This document shows, piece by piece, positions 54,415-62,866 of a stretch of DNA of 64,000 nt. Origin of the DNA: Psychrobacter piscatorii (GTDB lineage: Bacteria; Pseudomonadota; Gammaproteobacteria; Pseudomonadales; Moraxellaceae); assembly GCF_904846415.1 (NCBI RefSeq), contig NZ_CAJHAR010000018.1:1-64000 (forward strand), read 5' to 3'. The notes below the pieces were generated by a model. That model was not told where the DNA came from and did no database searches. It saw only the letters and a list, made by a program, of their open reading frames with translations. Each line of letters opens with the position of its first letter. Position 1 is the first letter of the stretch. Made by a program: the position numbers and the translations under genes.

Positions 54415-57400
54415 ATGTCTACTGTGCTATCAAAATCTCGCTCGTTTGTTGCGTTACCATTGACGCTTGCGGTATCAACTTTACTTATCAGTGCGTGTAG
54501 CAACACCTCAACAGTAAAAAATAAAGGTGCAACCAATAGCTCAGCTGTTATTACCAAGCGTCCTGCTAATCAAGGGGCGACTACGGGTAGTGCAGATTAT
54601 TCAACTGCATTTTTGGATGCAGAGAGCTTGGATGAATTGGCAGATCTATTAGAAGCCACTGACATGACGATGGTGGAGGGCAACCAGCTTGCTATTCAGC
54701 AGTATGGTGACCTATGGAATCGTTTACGTGCCGGCTACCGTATGAACGGTGGTAAGCCGATTTATAATCAGCGTATCGAAGGGCAAAAGAGTTGGTTTAC
54801 CAGCAGACAAGACTATCTAAACCGTTTGACGGCGCGTGCCAGTCGCTACATTTACCATACGGTACGAGAGGCTGAGCGCCGCAATATTCCAACAGAGCTG
54901 GCGTTGTTACCTGTCATTGAAAGCTCGTACGATCCAAGTGGTACCAGTAGTGCAGCAGCGGCAGGTCTATGGCAGTTTATCCCAAGTACGGGTCGTATCT
55001 ATGGTCTGAATCAAAGCAGCACCTATGATGGTCGCCGTGACGTTATCGAATCAACGCGCGCCGCTTACGACTTTTTGACCGCGCTACACAATCAGTTTGG
55101 TAGTTGGGAGCTGGCGCTAGCCGCCTACAATGCAGGACCTGGTCGTATCCAAAAAGCGATTGATGCCAATGCCGCACGTGGACTACCAACAGACTACTGG
55201 TCACTACAACTACCAACTGAAACCATGAATTATGTGCCGCGCTTTTTGGCAGTAGCCGAGATTGTGGCCAAGCCTGAACAGTATGGCGTATATCTACCAG
55301 CTATCGCTAACCGTCAGCATTTCCGTAGTGTACCGGTCAACTACGGTGTGAGCTTGTCTGAAGTATCACAGCTTACAGGCGTGAGTTATGATGAGTTAGA
55401 GCGACTCAACACGGCATTGACTTCAGGTCGTGTGGATTCTTCTGGTCCACAGCGCGTTATCATTCCTAACGATGTTAACTTGAATGCTGATGCCAAACTG
55501 AGTCTATTGCGTGGTAATGGTACAGGCAATGTATTGGCCTCTAGCAATACAAGCACCCCAACCACAACGACGCCAAGCTACAACAGCAAGCCATACACTT
55601 CGTCGTCATTGCCATCCAGCAGTAGCGCATTGGCTGATTATGCTGCCAGCGCAAGCGTACCTCAGCAAACAACGAGCTATATCTCACCGTCTGCCCAAAC
55701 GACTAGCAGCTCTGTCTATAGTGGTAATGCCTCAGTACGTACCGAGCCGCCAATAACCAATGCAGAGACCAAAAAAATCAATGCTGAGCTCAAGAGCAGC
55801 AACAGTCTACCGACTACCTCAGCTCAGATTACTCAGAATAATACGATTGTCCAAGAGCCACCGCTTAGCAAAGAAGAGCGCGACTTCATTGCCAACCAAA
55901 TTCGTAGCAATACCTCTGAGACCAATGTTATTAATGCAGATGGTAACATCAACCTATCAGCGGTACAGACGCAGCAGTCTATCTTGGAAGCAAGCGGTGA
56001 AGAGAAAAAGCTGAGCTTTGCTAAAACGTCAGTTAGTAAACCAAAACCGCAAGGCATGCGTACCACTTATACGGTCAAACGTGGCGATACTCTATCGAAT
56101 ATCGCGAGCCGTGCAGGAGTAAATTGGCGTGATATCGCAGAATGGAACCAAATAGATGCCAGTGCCAACCTACTATCTGGCAGCACATTGTATCTATACA
56201 ACGCCAAAACTATCGAGCCACTAAGCGCTGCCAGTAACCCAGCCGCCAATCAGCCTGAAAGCTACGTTGTACAAGGTGGTGATACGCTTATCGGTACGGC
56301 TAACCGCTTTGGTTTATCGGTCACACAGCTTGCCAGCTACAATAATCTCAGTAGCCGTGCTGATCTGCTCAGAGGACAAAAACTCTGGCTAGTACCTGGT
56401 AAGGTAAAAGCGCCCGCCACAACACCTGCAGCACCATCTACCAGACCAAGCAAATCAAGCACGGCGACTAAGAGCTATAAAGTAAAACCAGGTGACGGTC
56501 TGATTGCCTTAGCACGTCAGTTTAACGTATCGACAGACACGTTAGCTAGCCTAAATGGTATCAATAGCACAAGCTCGCTGTATGTGGGTCAAACACTAAA
56601 AGTACCTGCCAGCGTTAATTTCGATGCAGCAAGCACCACAAGCTCTAGCAGTGCTAGCAACGCTAGTAATACAAGCTCAGTAGCGACCACCAGCTATAAA
56701 GTAAAATCAGGTGATACCTTGATTGGTATTGCAAATAGCGTGGGTGTTAGTGCAGCAGAGATCGCTGCTGTAAACAGTAACTTTGATGCAAGAGCGCGCC
56801 TACAACGTGGGCAGACGATTAAAGTACCTGTTTCAAAAGAGCTAGTTGATCGCCAACTGAATGATAAAGCCGTCAGTTATAAAGTAAAATCAGGTGATAC
56901 GCTAACCGGTGTCGCCAAACGCTATAATATCGGCTTGAGCGATTTAGCCTCAGTAAATAACCTGAGCACGACTTCTAACTTGATATTAGGTCGTACCATC
57001 ACTATTCCTGCTGGCGGTAGCGTGGCAAGTTCTTCGGCTTCTAATAGTAGTCAAAGCAACAGCAGTCAAAGCAACAGCAGTCAGAGTAGTAGCAGCTCTG
57101 CTAGCAGCACCAATACCAGTAGTCCTGCAAGCAGTGGTAAAAAGCTAGGAAATACTGAAAACTACAAGGTCAAATCTGGCGATGGCTTGATTGCCTTAGC
57201 ACGTCAGTTTGGTATCTCTGTAGAGGACTTGGCAGCGACCAATGACTTGGCAACAAACGCTCAACTACAGCGTGGACAGACCCTAAAAGTGCCAAAAGCG
57301 ACAGTGAGCTATACGGTTGGCTCAGGCGATAGCTTGATTGGTTTAGCTCGTAAATATGGCGTATCAACCCAAGAATTGGCTGAGATGAATAATATCGCTG

Positions 57401-57450
57401 CTGATACTATGTTGCAACGTGGTCAGCGTCTAACGGTACCCAATCGTTAA
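54415..57450 (+). CDS. mltD: Lytic transglycosylase with seven LysM domains (MltD-like lipoprotein)
   Basis: Cuts peptidoglycan glycan strands; expected in the periplasm, anchored to the outer membrane. It has 1011 residues, more than twice E. coli MltD. A lipobox LISAC gives lipidated Cys near residue 28. The transglycosylase domain (about 150-290) has the catalytic Glu in VIESSYDPSG and AAGLWQFIPSTG, then LALAAYNAGPGR. Seven LysM domains begin near residues 551, 617, 686, 759, 820, 915 and 963, joined by Ser/Asn/Thr-rich linkers, one with SSQSN repeats. A weaker LysM-like stretch is near 310. Several LysM copies share almost identical DNA, so they look recently duplicated. Own terminator follows. 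Confidence 0.94.
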   Translation: MSTVLSKSRSFVALPLTLAVSTLLISACSNTSTVKNKGATNSSAVITKRPANQGATTGSADYSTAFLDAESLDELADLLEATDMTMVEGNQLAIQQYGDLWNRLRAGYRMNGGKPIYNQRIEGQKSWFTSRQDYLNRLTARASRYIYHTVREAERRNIPTELALLPVIESSYDPSGTSSAAAAGLWQFIPSTGRIYGLNQSSTYDGRRDVIESTRAAYDFLTALHNQFGSWELALAAYNAGPGRIQKAIDANAARGLPTDYWSLQLPTETMNYVPRFLAVAEIVAKPEQYGVYLPAIANRQHFRSVPVNYGVSLSEVSQLTGVSYDELERLNTALTSGRVDSSGPQRVIIPNDVNLNADAKLSLLRGNGTGNVLASSNTSTPTTTTPSYNSKPYTSSSLPSSSSALADYAASASVPQQTTSYISPSAQTTSSSVYSGNASVRTEPPITNAETKKINAELKSSNSLPTTSAQITQNNTIVQEPPLSKEERDFIANQIRSNTSETNVINADGNINLSAVQTQQSILEASGEEKKLSFAKTSVSKPKPQGMRTTYTVKRGDTLSNIASRAGVNWRDIAEWNQIDASANLLSGSTLYLYNAKTIEPLSAASNPAANQPESYVVQGGDTLIGTANRFGLSVTQLASYNNLSSRADLLRGQKLWLVPGKVKAPATTPAAPSTRPSKSSTATKSYKVKPGDGLIALARQFNVSTDTLASLNGINSTSSLYVGQTLKVPASVNFDAASTTSSSSASNASNTSSVATTSYKVKSGDTLIGIANSVGVSAAEIAAVNSNFDARARLQRGQTIKVPVSKELVDRQLNDKAVSYKVKSGDTLTGVAKRYNIGLSDLASVNNLSTTSNLILGRTITIPAGGSVASSSASNSSQSNSSQSNSSQSSSSSASSTNTSSPASSGKKLGNTENYKVKSGDGLIALARQFGISVEDLAATNDLATNAQLQRGQTLKVPKATVSYTVGSGDSLIGLARKYGVSTQELAEMNNIAADTMLQRGQRLTVPNR

Positions 57451-57514
57451 GCAGTAACGTATTATCGAATGATATATACATAAATATCGCTAATATAAAT
57501 CGTAACGCATAAAG

Positions 57515-57544
57515 AAGCTGCTCTATGTAAGAGCAGCTTTTTTT
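57515..57544 (+). terminator. Terminator of the LysM transglycosylase gene
   Basis: AAGCTGCTCT pairs fully with AGAGCAGCTT around ATGTA and ends in seven T. It separates the gene from the convergent MltF-like gene. Confidence 0.88.
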
Positions 57545-57595
57545 ACGTAAAAATTGGGTGTCTTAAGATATTTGATATCTAATGGAGTCTATTAA

Positions 57596-58801
57596 CTAGA
57601 CCGTTTGAGTTTTGATAGATTCAAGATAACTTCTGATATTGCTCACATAATGCATCGCTTGGCCATAACGGCTGTTTGATGCTTTGTTGTCCGCCAAGTA
57701 CGCATAAACGTTCGCCCAGCTCTTGTCGTCAATGCCTTGGGCGCGCAATTTGCGCTGAATGCTTTTCACCGCGTTTGGACCCATATTATAACCAGCAAGT
57801 GCAAACCAGACGCGATCAGTCTTGGGAACATCCGCAAAATCTGCTTTCATTTGCTCCAGATAACGAGCACCGCCGCCGATACTTTGATAAGGATCAACGC
57901 GATCTGACACGCCCATCGCTTTTGCAGTATTGTTGGTCAGCATCATAAGACCGCGTACGCCAGTCGGAGATACCGCATTGGCGTCAAGATGTGACTCTTG
58001 ATAACCCATAGCAACCAACAATTCCCAATCGTGGTTGTAGTTGCGCGCTTGCTCTTCAAACGAAGACTGATAATCAGGCAGTTTTTCTGTCAGTGTTTTT
58101 TGGAAATGATCCTGACTATAAGCGTCTTTTAGCAAATTCTGATTGTAGAATGCCGCTAATTTCTGTGTGTTCTTTAGCTTGATGCTATCGCACAAGAAAT
58201 AGCTGGCTTTTTTGGACAGTGGATCATTAGGTGAGCTGAACGTCCAGCTGACTTTTGGATGCAGACCATTTTTAGTCAAGCTTGAGTCGTAGCCACAGCT
58301 GACATTAATAGATGATAGATTGAGCTGGCTTTTTAGTTTGGTACTAGCCGTGGTCAACGCCATATCAGCGTCACCTGATCTCAAGGCCTTAAGTGCAGCC
58401 TCTTCATTCGCATAGGCTTTTAGATTGATATCCACACCGAGCTCGTCGGCATAGGTGCGCACGAGATCAAAGCCAAAGCCATGTTGGAAGCCATCAGTGG
58501 CAAAATAAGTACTATCACCTGGGACAGCGGCAATGGTCAAGGTGTTTTCCAGCATGACATTTGCATAGGCTGGTACCTTTGTATTCATTGTCGTTAGGCT
58601 CTGTGCAGGCAAAGAGAGCAGAGCTATACTGGATACTTGTGCCAGCTTCTTGGTTCTCGCAAAACGACCCGACGCAGTAGGGGTAGATGAAACGATGTTA
58701 CTTTTGGTGTTAAGTAGGCGTTTAGATGGACGTAGTAAATGAGAAATACGACGTTTGGCACCTTGCGCAGATCCTTTGACACGATAAGTAATACGTTGCA
58801 T
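57596..58801 (-). CDS. MltF-like membrane-bound lytic transglycosylase
   Basis: Peptidoglycan lytic enzyme with an SBP-like regulator domain. It has 401 residues. The first 50 are basic and Ser/Arg-rich, then a hydrophobic stretch near 55-68 acts as signal or anchor. A bacterial solute-binding-like domain follows (VPGDSTYFATDGFQHGFGFDL, seen in part, to RSGDADMALT). The SLT domain is C-terminal, with the catalytic Glu in AMGYQESHLDANAVSPTG and AGYNMGPNAVKSI. A strong AGGAG site precedes the ATG at 58801. This is the domain order of MltF; the extra basic N-terminus is unusual. Confidence 0.88.
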   Translation of the reverse strand: MQRITYRVKGSAQGAKRRISHLLRPSKRLLNTKSNIVSSTPTASGRFARTKKLAQVSSIALLSLPAQSLTTMNTKVPAYANVMLENTLTIAAVPGDSTYFATDGFQHGFGFDLVRTYADELGVDINLKAYANEEAALKALRSGDADMALTTASTKLKSQLNLSSINVSCGYDSSLTKNGLHPKVSWTFSSPNDPLSKKASYFLCDSIKLKNTQKLAAFYNQNLLKDAYSQDHFQKTLTEKLPDYQSSFEEQARNYNHDWELLVAMGYQESHLDANAVSPTGVRGLMMLTNNTAKAMGVSDRVDPYQSIGGGARYLEQMKADFADVPKTDRVWFALAGYNMGPNAVKSIQRKLRAQGIDDKSWANVYAYLADNKASNSRYGQAMHYVSNIRSYLESIKTQTV

Positions 58802-59828
58802 GGATGTCTCCTGATTTTAGCCATCCTTCTTACCGCAAAAACGCGTAAAAATATATGCACATCATTTGGCATGTATCAATACAGCATTTCAGACGACATC
58901 ATACTTTTGAATAAAATAAGTACCAGTCATCTTGCTTGATTATAGCGCCACTAGCATGCTCTCTCTAAGAGTTAGCGATGTGGATTTATGGGTCAGCCCG
59001 CTATCGATATGTCGCTTATATGCTTAAAATAAAAGCATAAGACAGTCGTTTCAAAATCTGGACGCACGACTACACGAAGGATGTAAATCAGATGATTCCT
59101 TCATCGATAACGCAATATGGCTAATGGCCAAACAACTATATATCAAACATAGGTAAGGTCATGAGTAAGTTATTGAGACAACGACATCAAGCAAAGCGGT
59201 GAGGTAATGATTGGCCATTGAGACCAATATATTCATCTACTTTGATGATGCTAACTTTAATAACTAACGACACCTTGAGTGATTAGTAGTAAGGTGGCTA
59301 GCTGTTAAAGTTAATTGTCCAGCAATGAGGGCGGGCAACTCAGCCATATTTGATAGCTTATAAAAGTATGCTATCAAAAAGGTGGTGCAAAACTGTCATC
59401 GCGACACTAAAAATAAAAACACGGTATAAATAAACCAAATATCGAGTGTATACATCGTGTTTTGACTAGCAGATTTCCAAAATTTCATTGCTCATAGAGC
59501 ATAATAAAATTTCAGATAACCGCCAGCATTATTTTAGCGCCATAACCGGAAGCTGTAATAATGGGAAGTTTCATGACAAAACGTTCTTTCTTACAGGTAG
59601 TAATATGCGGTTACTGCTTGCATTATTCAAGTGGAGTTAAGAAAAAAGCGATAAAACTTAACAATTGCGATATAAACGGTTAAATTTAGCCATGTTATAC
59701 GCGTGCTGGTCACAAACTTATCAATGACTCTTGCAATAACTGCTAAAATCGCGCCTACAATTGCTATTTATTCAGCCCATTACTTTTTTCCTAATCATGG
59801 CTATATTATTGGCGATACACTGGCAATA
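58802..59828. other. Kilobase-long gap between the MltF-like and Nif3 genes
   Basis: No coding frame with a plausible start is seen in about 1 kb of AT-rich DNA. Two hairpins stand out: TTGATAGC with GCTATCAA at 59350-59377, and AAAACACG with CGTGTTTT at 59416-59463. Stop codons interrupt all frames. It may hold a small RNA or be remnant DNA. Confidence 0.4.
59416..59463. other. Hairpin with A- and T-flanked arms in a gene-free region
   Basis: AAAACACG and CGTGTTTT are exact complements, with an inner GTATA/TATAC pair. The T-rich end makes it terminator-like on both strands, but no gene ends nearby. Confidence 0.4.
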
Positions 59829-60662
59829 CTAAGCTGGGTTTTCAATATCAACAAAGGTTACTGGCAGTCCAAACTCTTGGGCAAGCATCTCTCCTAGTGC
59901 TTTAATACCGCCGCGCTCTGTTGCGTGATGACCACAAGCAAAGTAATCAATACCCAGCTCACGAGCGATATGCGTGGTACGCTCAGAGATTTCACCAGAG
60001 ATATAGGCGTCACAGCCCATCATGGCAGCCTGTTCGATCATATCCTGCGCCCCGCCTGTACAGATGCCGACACGTTTGATCAATCGCTCATTATTGGCAG
60101 TCGTTTCCGCATTATCATCAGAGTTGTACTCATAATTAGCCGAAATATATAGTGGGGTGCGGCCAAGCGCTTGAATAATCTTTGCGATGAGTCTATCAGC
60201 ACTCTGCGATGTACAAGTAGCGATATTACCAACAGGGTGTGATTCGTTGGGGTAGAGCGCGCCAGTAATGGTCATATCTAGTACGTCCGCCAGTTTTGCA
60301 TTGTTACCAATCACGGGGTGTGCATCAAGTGGTAAATGATAGCCAATCATAGAGATGCCATGTTGCATCAATTTGCGGATACGTCGACCTTTCATGCCTG
60401 TAATAGGCGCAGGTTCGCCTTTCCAAAAATACCCGTGATGAACCATAATCGCATCGGCATCGTCAGCGATAGCTGCATCAATCAGCGCCTCGCACGCAGT
60501 CACACCTGTGACGATACGCTGTATTGGACGACCGCCATCTACTTGTAGGCCATTTGGCGCGTAGTCTTTAAACGCACTGGCAGATAGATACTCATCACAA
60601 AATTGCGTCAATGCTTGTGCGCTGATGCTGTTGGTCGAAGGTTCAGTAGTATTTTGGGTCAT
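59829..60662 (-). CDS. Nif3-like dinuclear metal protein (YbgI)
   Basis: Member of the Nif3/YbgI family, a metal-binding hexamer of unsettled function, often called GTP cyclohydrolase I type 2. It has 277 residues. The metal-binding motif IMVHHGYFWKGE has His75 and His76, and a later GISMIGYHLPLDAHP and ACGHHATERGG supply further ligands. AAGGA lies a few bases before the ATG. Single gene, divergent from the DegS-like protease. Confidence 0.92.
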   Translation of the reverse strand: MTQNTTEPSTNSISAQALTQFCDEYLSASAFKDYAPNGLQVDGGRPIQRIVTGVTACEALIDAAIADDADAIMVHHGYFWKGEPAPITGMKGRRIRKLMQHGISMIGYHLPLDAHPVIGNNAKLADVLDMTITGALYPNESHPVGNIATCTSQSADRLIAKIIQALGRTPLYISANYEYNSDDNAETTANNERLIKRVGICTGGAQDMIEQAAMMGCDAYISGEISERTTHIARELGIDYFACGHHATERGGIKALGEMLAQEFGLPVTFVDIENPA

Positions 60663-61015
60663 TAGATTTCCTTATTGTTATTGCCTTGCAGTAATGCATT
60701 ATTATTCAAATATAGTGCTTCAAAAAAAGTTATTTAAAGACGGAGAACCATAAGAGATAAATAATTGACCATTATCTATCGCAAATGTCTGACAGCAGTG
60801 ATTTTAACATGGCACTGTAAAAGAGTAGACAAGATGGATAACTGAAATGGTACACGATACGTTACTATTTCACGGCATTGCGGTTATAATTTATACATGT
60901 GAGTCTGCCCAGCTCTGGCTGTCAGTTGCCTAATCAAGCCATGATGGCCGAGTAGTCGCAGTCTTCTCACCTTATTTCTCACTGTCCGTCTGCATTAAAT
61001 TTATAGAGGTTCTAT
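60663..61015. other. Divergent promoter region of the Nif3 and DegS-like genes
   Basis: No gene is seen in these 353 bases. The protease gene has an AGAGG ribosome site seven bases before its ATG. I do not see a clear sigma-E-type promoter. Confidence 0.35.
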
Positions 61016-62338
61016 ATGTCTTCATCCCAGAACACCAATAACAAGGCGTCTTTATTAAAATGGTTACCTTGGGTATTATTGCTGCTAGTGTTAGTAGCGT
61101 TTATCTGGTTGTTCACGAGTATGAAATCGACGTCGGAGGCCACGTGGGAGCCGCCGAGAACCCCGCCTGCAGAGCAGCAAGCGTCAGAACCTGTGGCGGA
61201 TACACCAGCGCCCATCTCTTCTTATCATAATGCAGTTGCGCGTGCGTCGCAGTCGGTTGTCAATATCTATACCACACAAACGATGACCGAGCATCCTTAT
61301 ATGGATGATCCTGTACTGCGCCGGTTTTTTGAATATCATGGTGGTCCATCACAGGAGCAGGGCAATACCAATTTAGGCTCTGGTGTGATTGTATCAGAAG
61401 ATGGCTATATCGTGACCAATGCGCATGTCATCGAAAAAGCGGATGAAATCACAGTCGCATTTAACGATGGTCGTAAGAGCCGCGCCAAAATCATCGGCAC
61501 CGACCCTGACAGTGACCTAGCAGTGATTAAGGTCGATATGACGGGATTGACACCACTTGGTTTCCGCGAAAATCCGATACGTGTGGGCGATTTGGCATTG
61601 GCTATCGGTAATCCATTTGGGGTTGGTCAGACGGTAACTCAAGGAATTATCTCAGCGACTGGACGTACTGGACTGGGCGTTAATAAGTTCGAAGACTTTA
61701 TCCAGACGGATGCGGCGATTAATCCAGGTAACTCAGGTGGCGCGCTGGTCGATGCTCGTGGTGAGCTAGTCGGTATCAATACGGTAATATTCTCGCGCTC
61801 TGGTGGCTCGATGGGTATTGGCTTTGCGATTCCTACATCATTGGTCGAGCAAGTAATGAATGCGCTTATCAAAGACGGCCGTGTCAGTCGTGGTTGGCTT
61901 GGTATCGAGATTCAGTCACAGCTACGTGACCCAACGCAGCTAGAAACGTCAACTGGCGTGGAAGTGCTAAATGTGATTGAAGGTAGCCCAGCTGCCAAGA
62001 GTGGTTTACGTGTTGGCGATATCATCCTAACCATCGATGGTGTCGAGATGACTGATGCCAATACTTTGATTCAGTATGTCGCTCGTAAGCCACCAACGAC
62101 AGAGCTGAATGCCCAGATATTACGCCAAGGTAAAAATGCTCAAGTAAAAATAATGCTGGAGGAGCGTCCCGCGCAAGAGCCTATTGATCGTCCTGTCGTT
62201 CTACAGGGTGAGAATATGGACGGGATGGGCGGCAGTATCCAAGGTGATCAACAAGCACCTATGATGTCAGAGGCAGAGCGTGATCGCATGCGCGAAGAGC
62301 TAATGAAGCTGTTTGAGCAAGACTCTGTAACACAATAA
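61016..62338 (+). CDS. DegS/AlgW-like trypsin-type serine protease, one PDZ domain
   Basis: Envelope stress protease anchored in the inner membrane, with the catalytic part in the periplasm. It has 440 residues. One membrane helix is at about 14-34 (WLPWVLLLLVLVAFIWLFT). The trypsin fold has His137 in TNAHVIEK, Asp167 in DPDSDLAVI and Ser240 in NPGNSGGAL. A single PDZ domain (about 290-385) follows, as in DegS or AlgW rather than DegP, which has two. A tail of about 45 residues, rich in Met, Gln and Glu, is an addition. If it is DegS, it would cut the anti-sigma factor RseA; whether that applies here is inferred. Confidence 0.92.
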   Translation: MSSSQNTNNKASLLKWLPWVLLLLVLVAFIWLFTSMKSTSEATWEPPRTPPAEQQASEPVADTPAPISSYHNAVARASQSVVNIYTTQTMTEHPYMDDPVLRRFFEYHGGPSQEQGNTNLGSGVIVSEDGYIVTNAHVIEKADEITVAFNDGRKSRAKIIGTDPDSDLAVIKVDMTGLTPLGFRENPIRVGDLALAIGNPFGVGQTVTQGIISATGRTGLGVNKFEDFIQTDAAINPGNSGGALVDARGELVGINTVIFSRSGGSMGIGFAIPTSLVEQVMNALIKDGRVSRGWLGIEIQSQLRDPTQLETSTGVEVLNVIEGSPAAKSGLRVGDIILTIDGVEMTDANTLIQYVARKPPTTELNAQILRQGKNAQVKIMLEERPAQEPIDRPVVLQGENMDGMGGSIQGDQQAPMMSEAERDRMREELMKLFEQDSVTQ

Positions 62339-62358
62339 AGTGTACTGCTAAATTGCAC

Positions 62359-62398
62359 AAAAAAGCGCGCTCCTTCTCTAAAAGGGGCGCGCTTTTTT
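62359..62398 (+). terminator. Terminator of the DegS-like gene
   Basis: AAAAAAGCGCGC pairs with GCGCGCTTTTTT, extended inward by TCC with GGG/G, around an AT-rich loop, and ends in a T-run. Strong and near-symmetrical. Confidence 0.87.
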
Positions 62399-62457
62399 AT
62401 TGAGTTAAATTTTATCAAAGCTAATGTTCAGGCCAGTCTTTAGTTCTTACTATTCTG

Positions 62458-62727
62458 CTAAGGCTTTTCAATAAATTCATGATTGATATAGATGACCCCT
62501 CGTACACGGCAACAGCAGGGCAGGATCTCATCGTCCTCAATCATCGCAAGTGGGTCAAACGGATAGTCGACCGTATGCGAGCTGGCAATACGCTTGACTC
62601 GGCAGCTACCACAATAGCCTTCGCGGCATTGATAGTTGACATCGTGTCCGGTGCGTAGCAGTCCATCTAGCAGACTCTCGTCATCGTGTAGATAGAACTG
62701 CTTTTTACTGGTCATTACCCAAGTCAT
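62458..62727 (-). CDS. 2Fe-2S ferredoxin, YfaE-like, for ribonucleotide reductase upkeep
   Basis: Small plant-type ferredoxin of 89 residues. Cys34, Cys39 and Cys42 in CREGYCGSC, and one of Cys71-73 in LPCCCRV, are the four cluster ligands. The short form and its place directly downstream of nrdB match YfaE, which supplies electrons to rebuild the diferric-tyrosyl cofactor of NrdB. AGGA precedes the ATG. The run of three Cys is more than needed; only one should bind the cluster. Confidence 0.9.
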   Translation of the reverse strand: MTWVMTSKKQFYLHDDESLLDGLLRTGHDVNYQCREGYCGSCRVKRIASSHTVDYPFDPLAMIEDDEILPCCCRVRGVIYINHEFIEKP

Positions 62728-62866
62728 CGTTAATCCTATTGGGATATGTTTGTGCTACTGCTATCCCTACTATTAACCCATAAGACGATTACAGCAGTAG
62801 AAATTTTATAACTTCAAATATCTACCGCTCAAACCTTTATAGCTTAAATCTCTTACAACTCAGCTC

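Noticed and set aside
59703..59897. Short plus-strand frame of 64 codons overlapping the end of the Nif3-family gene
   Set aside because: It begins with GTG without a ribosome site and runs antisense into a well-supported gene; no recognisable protein features.
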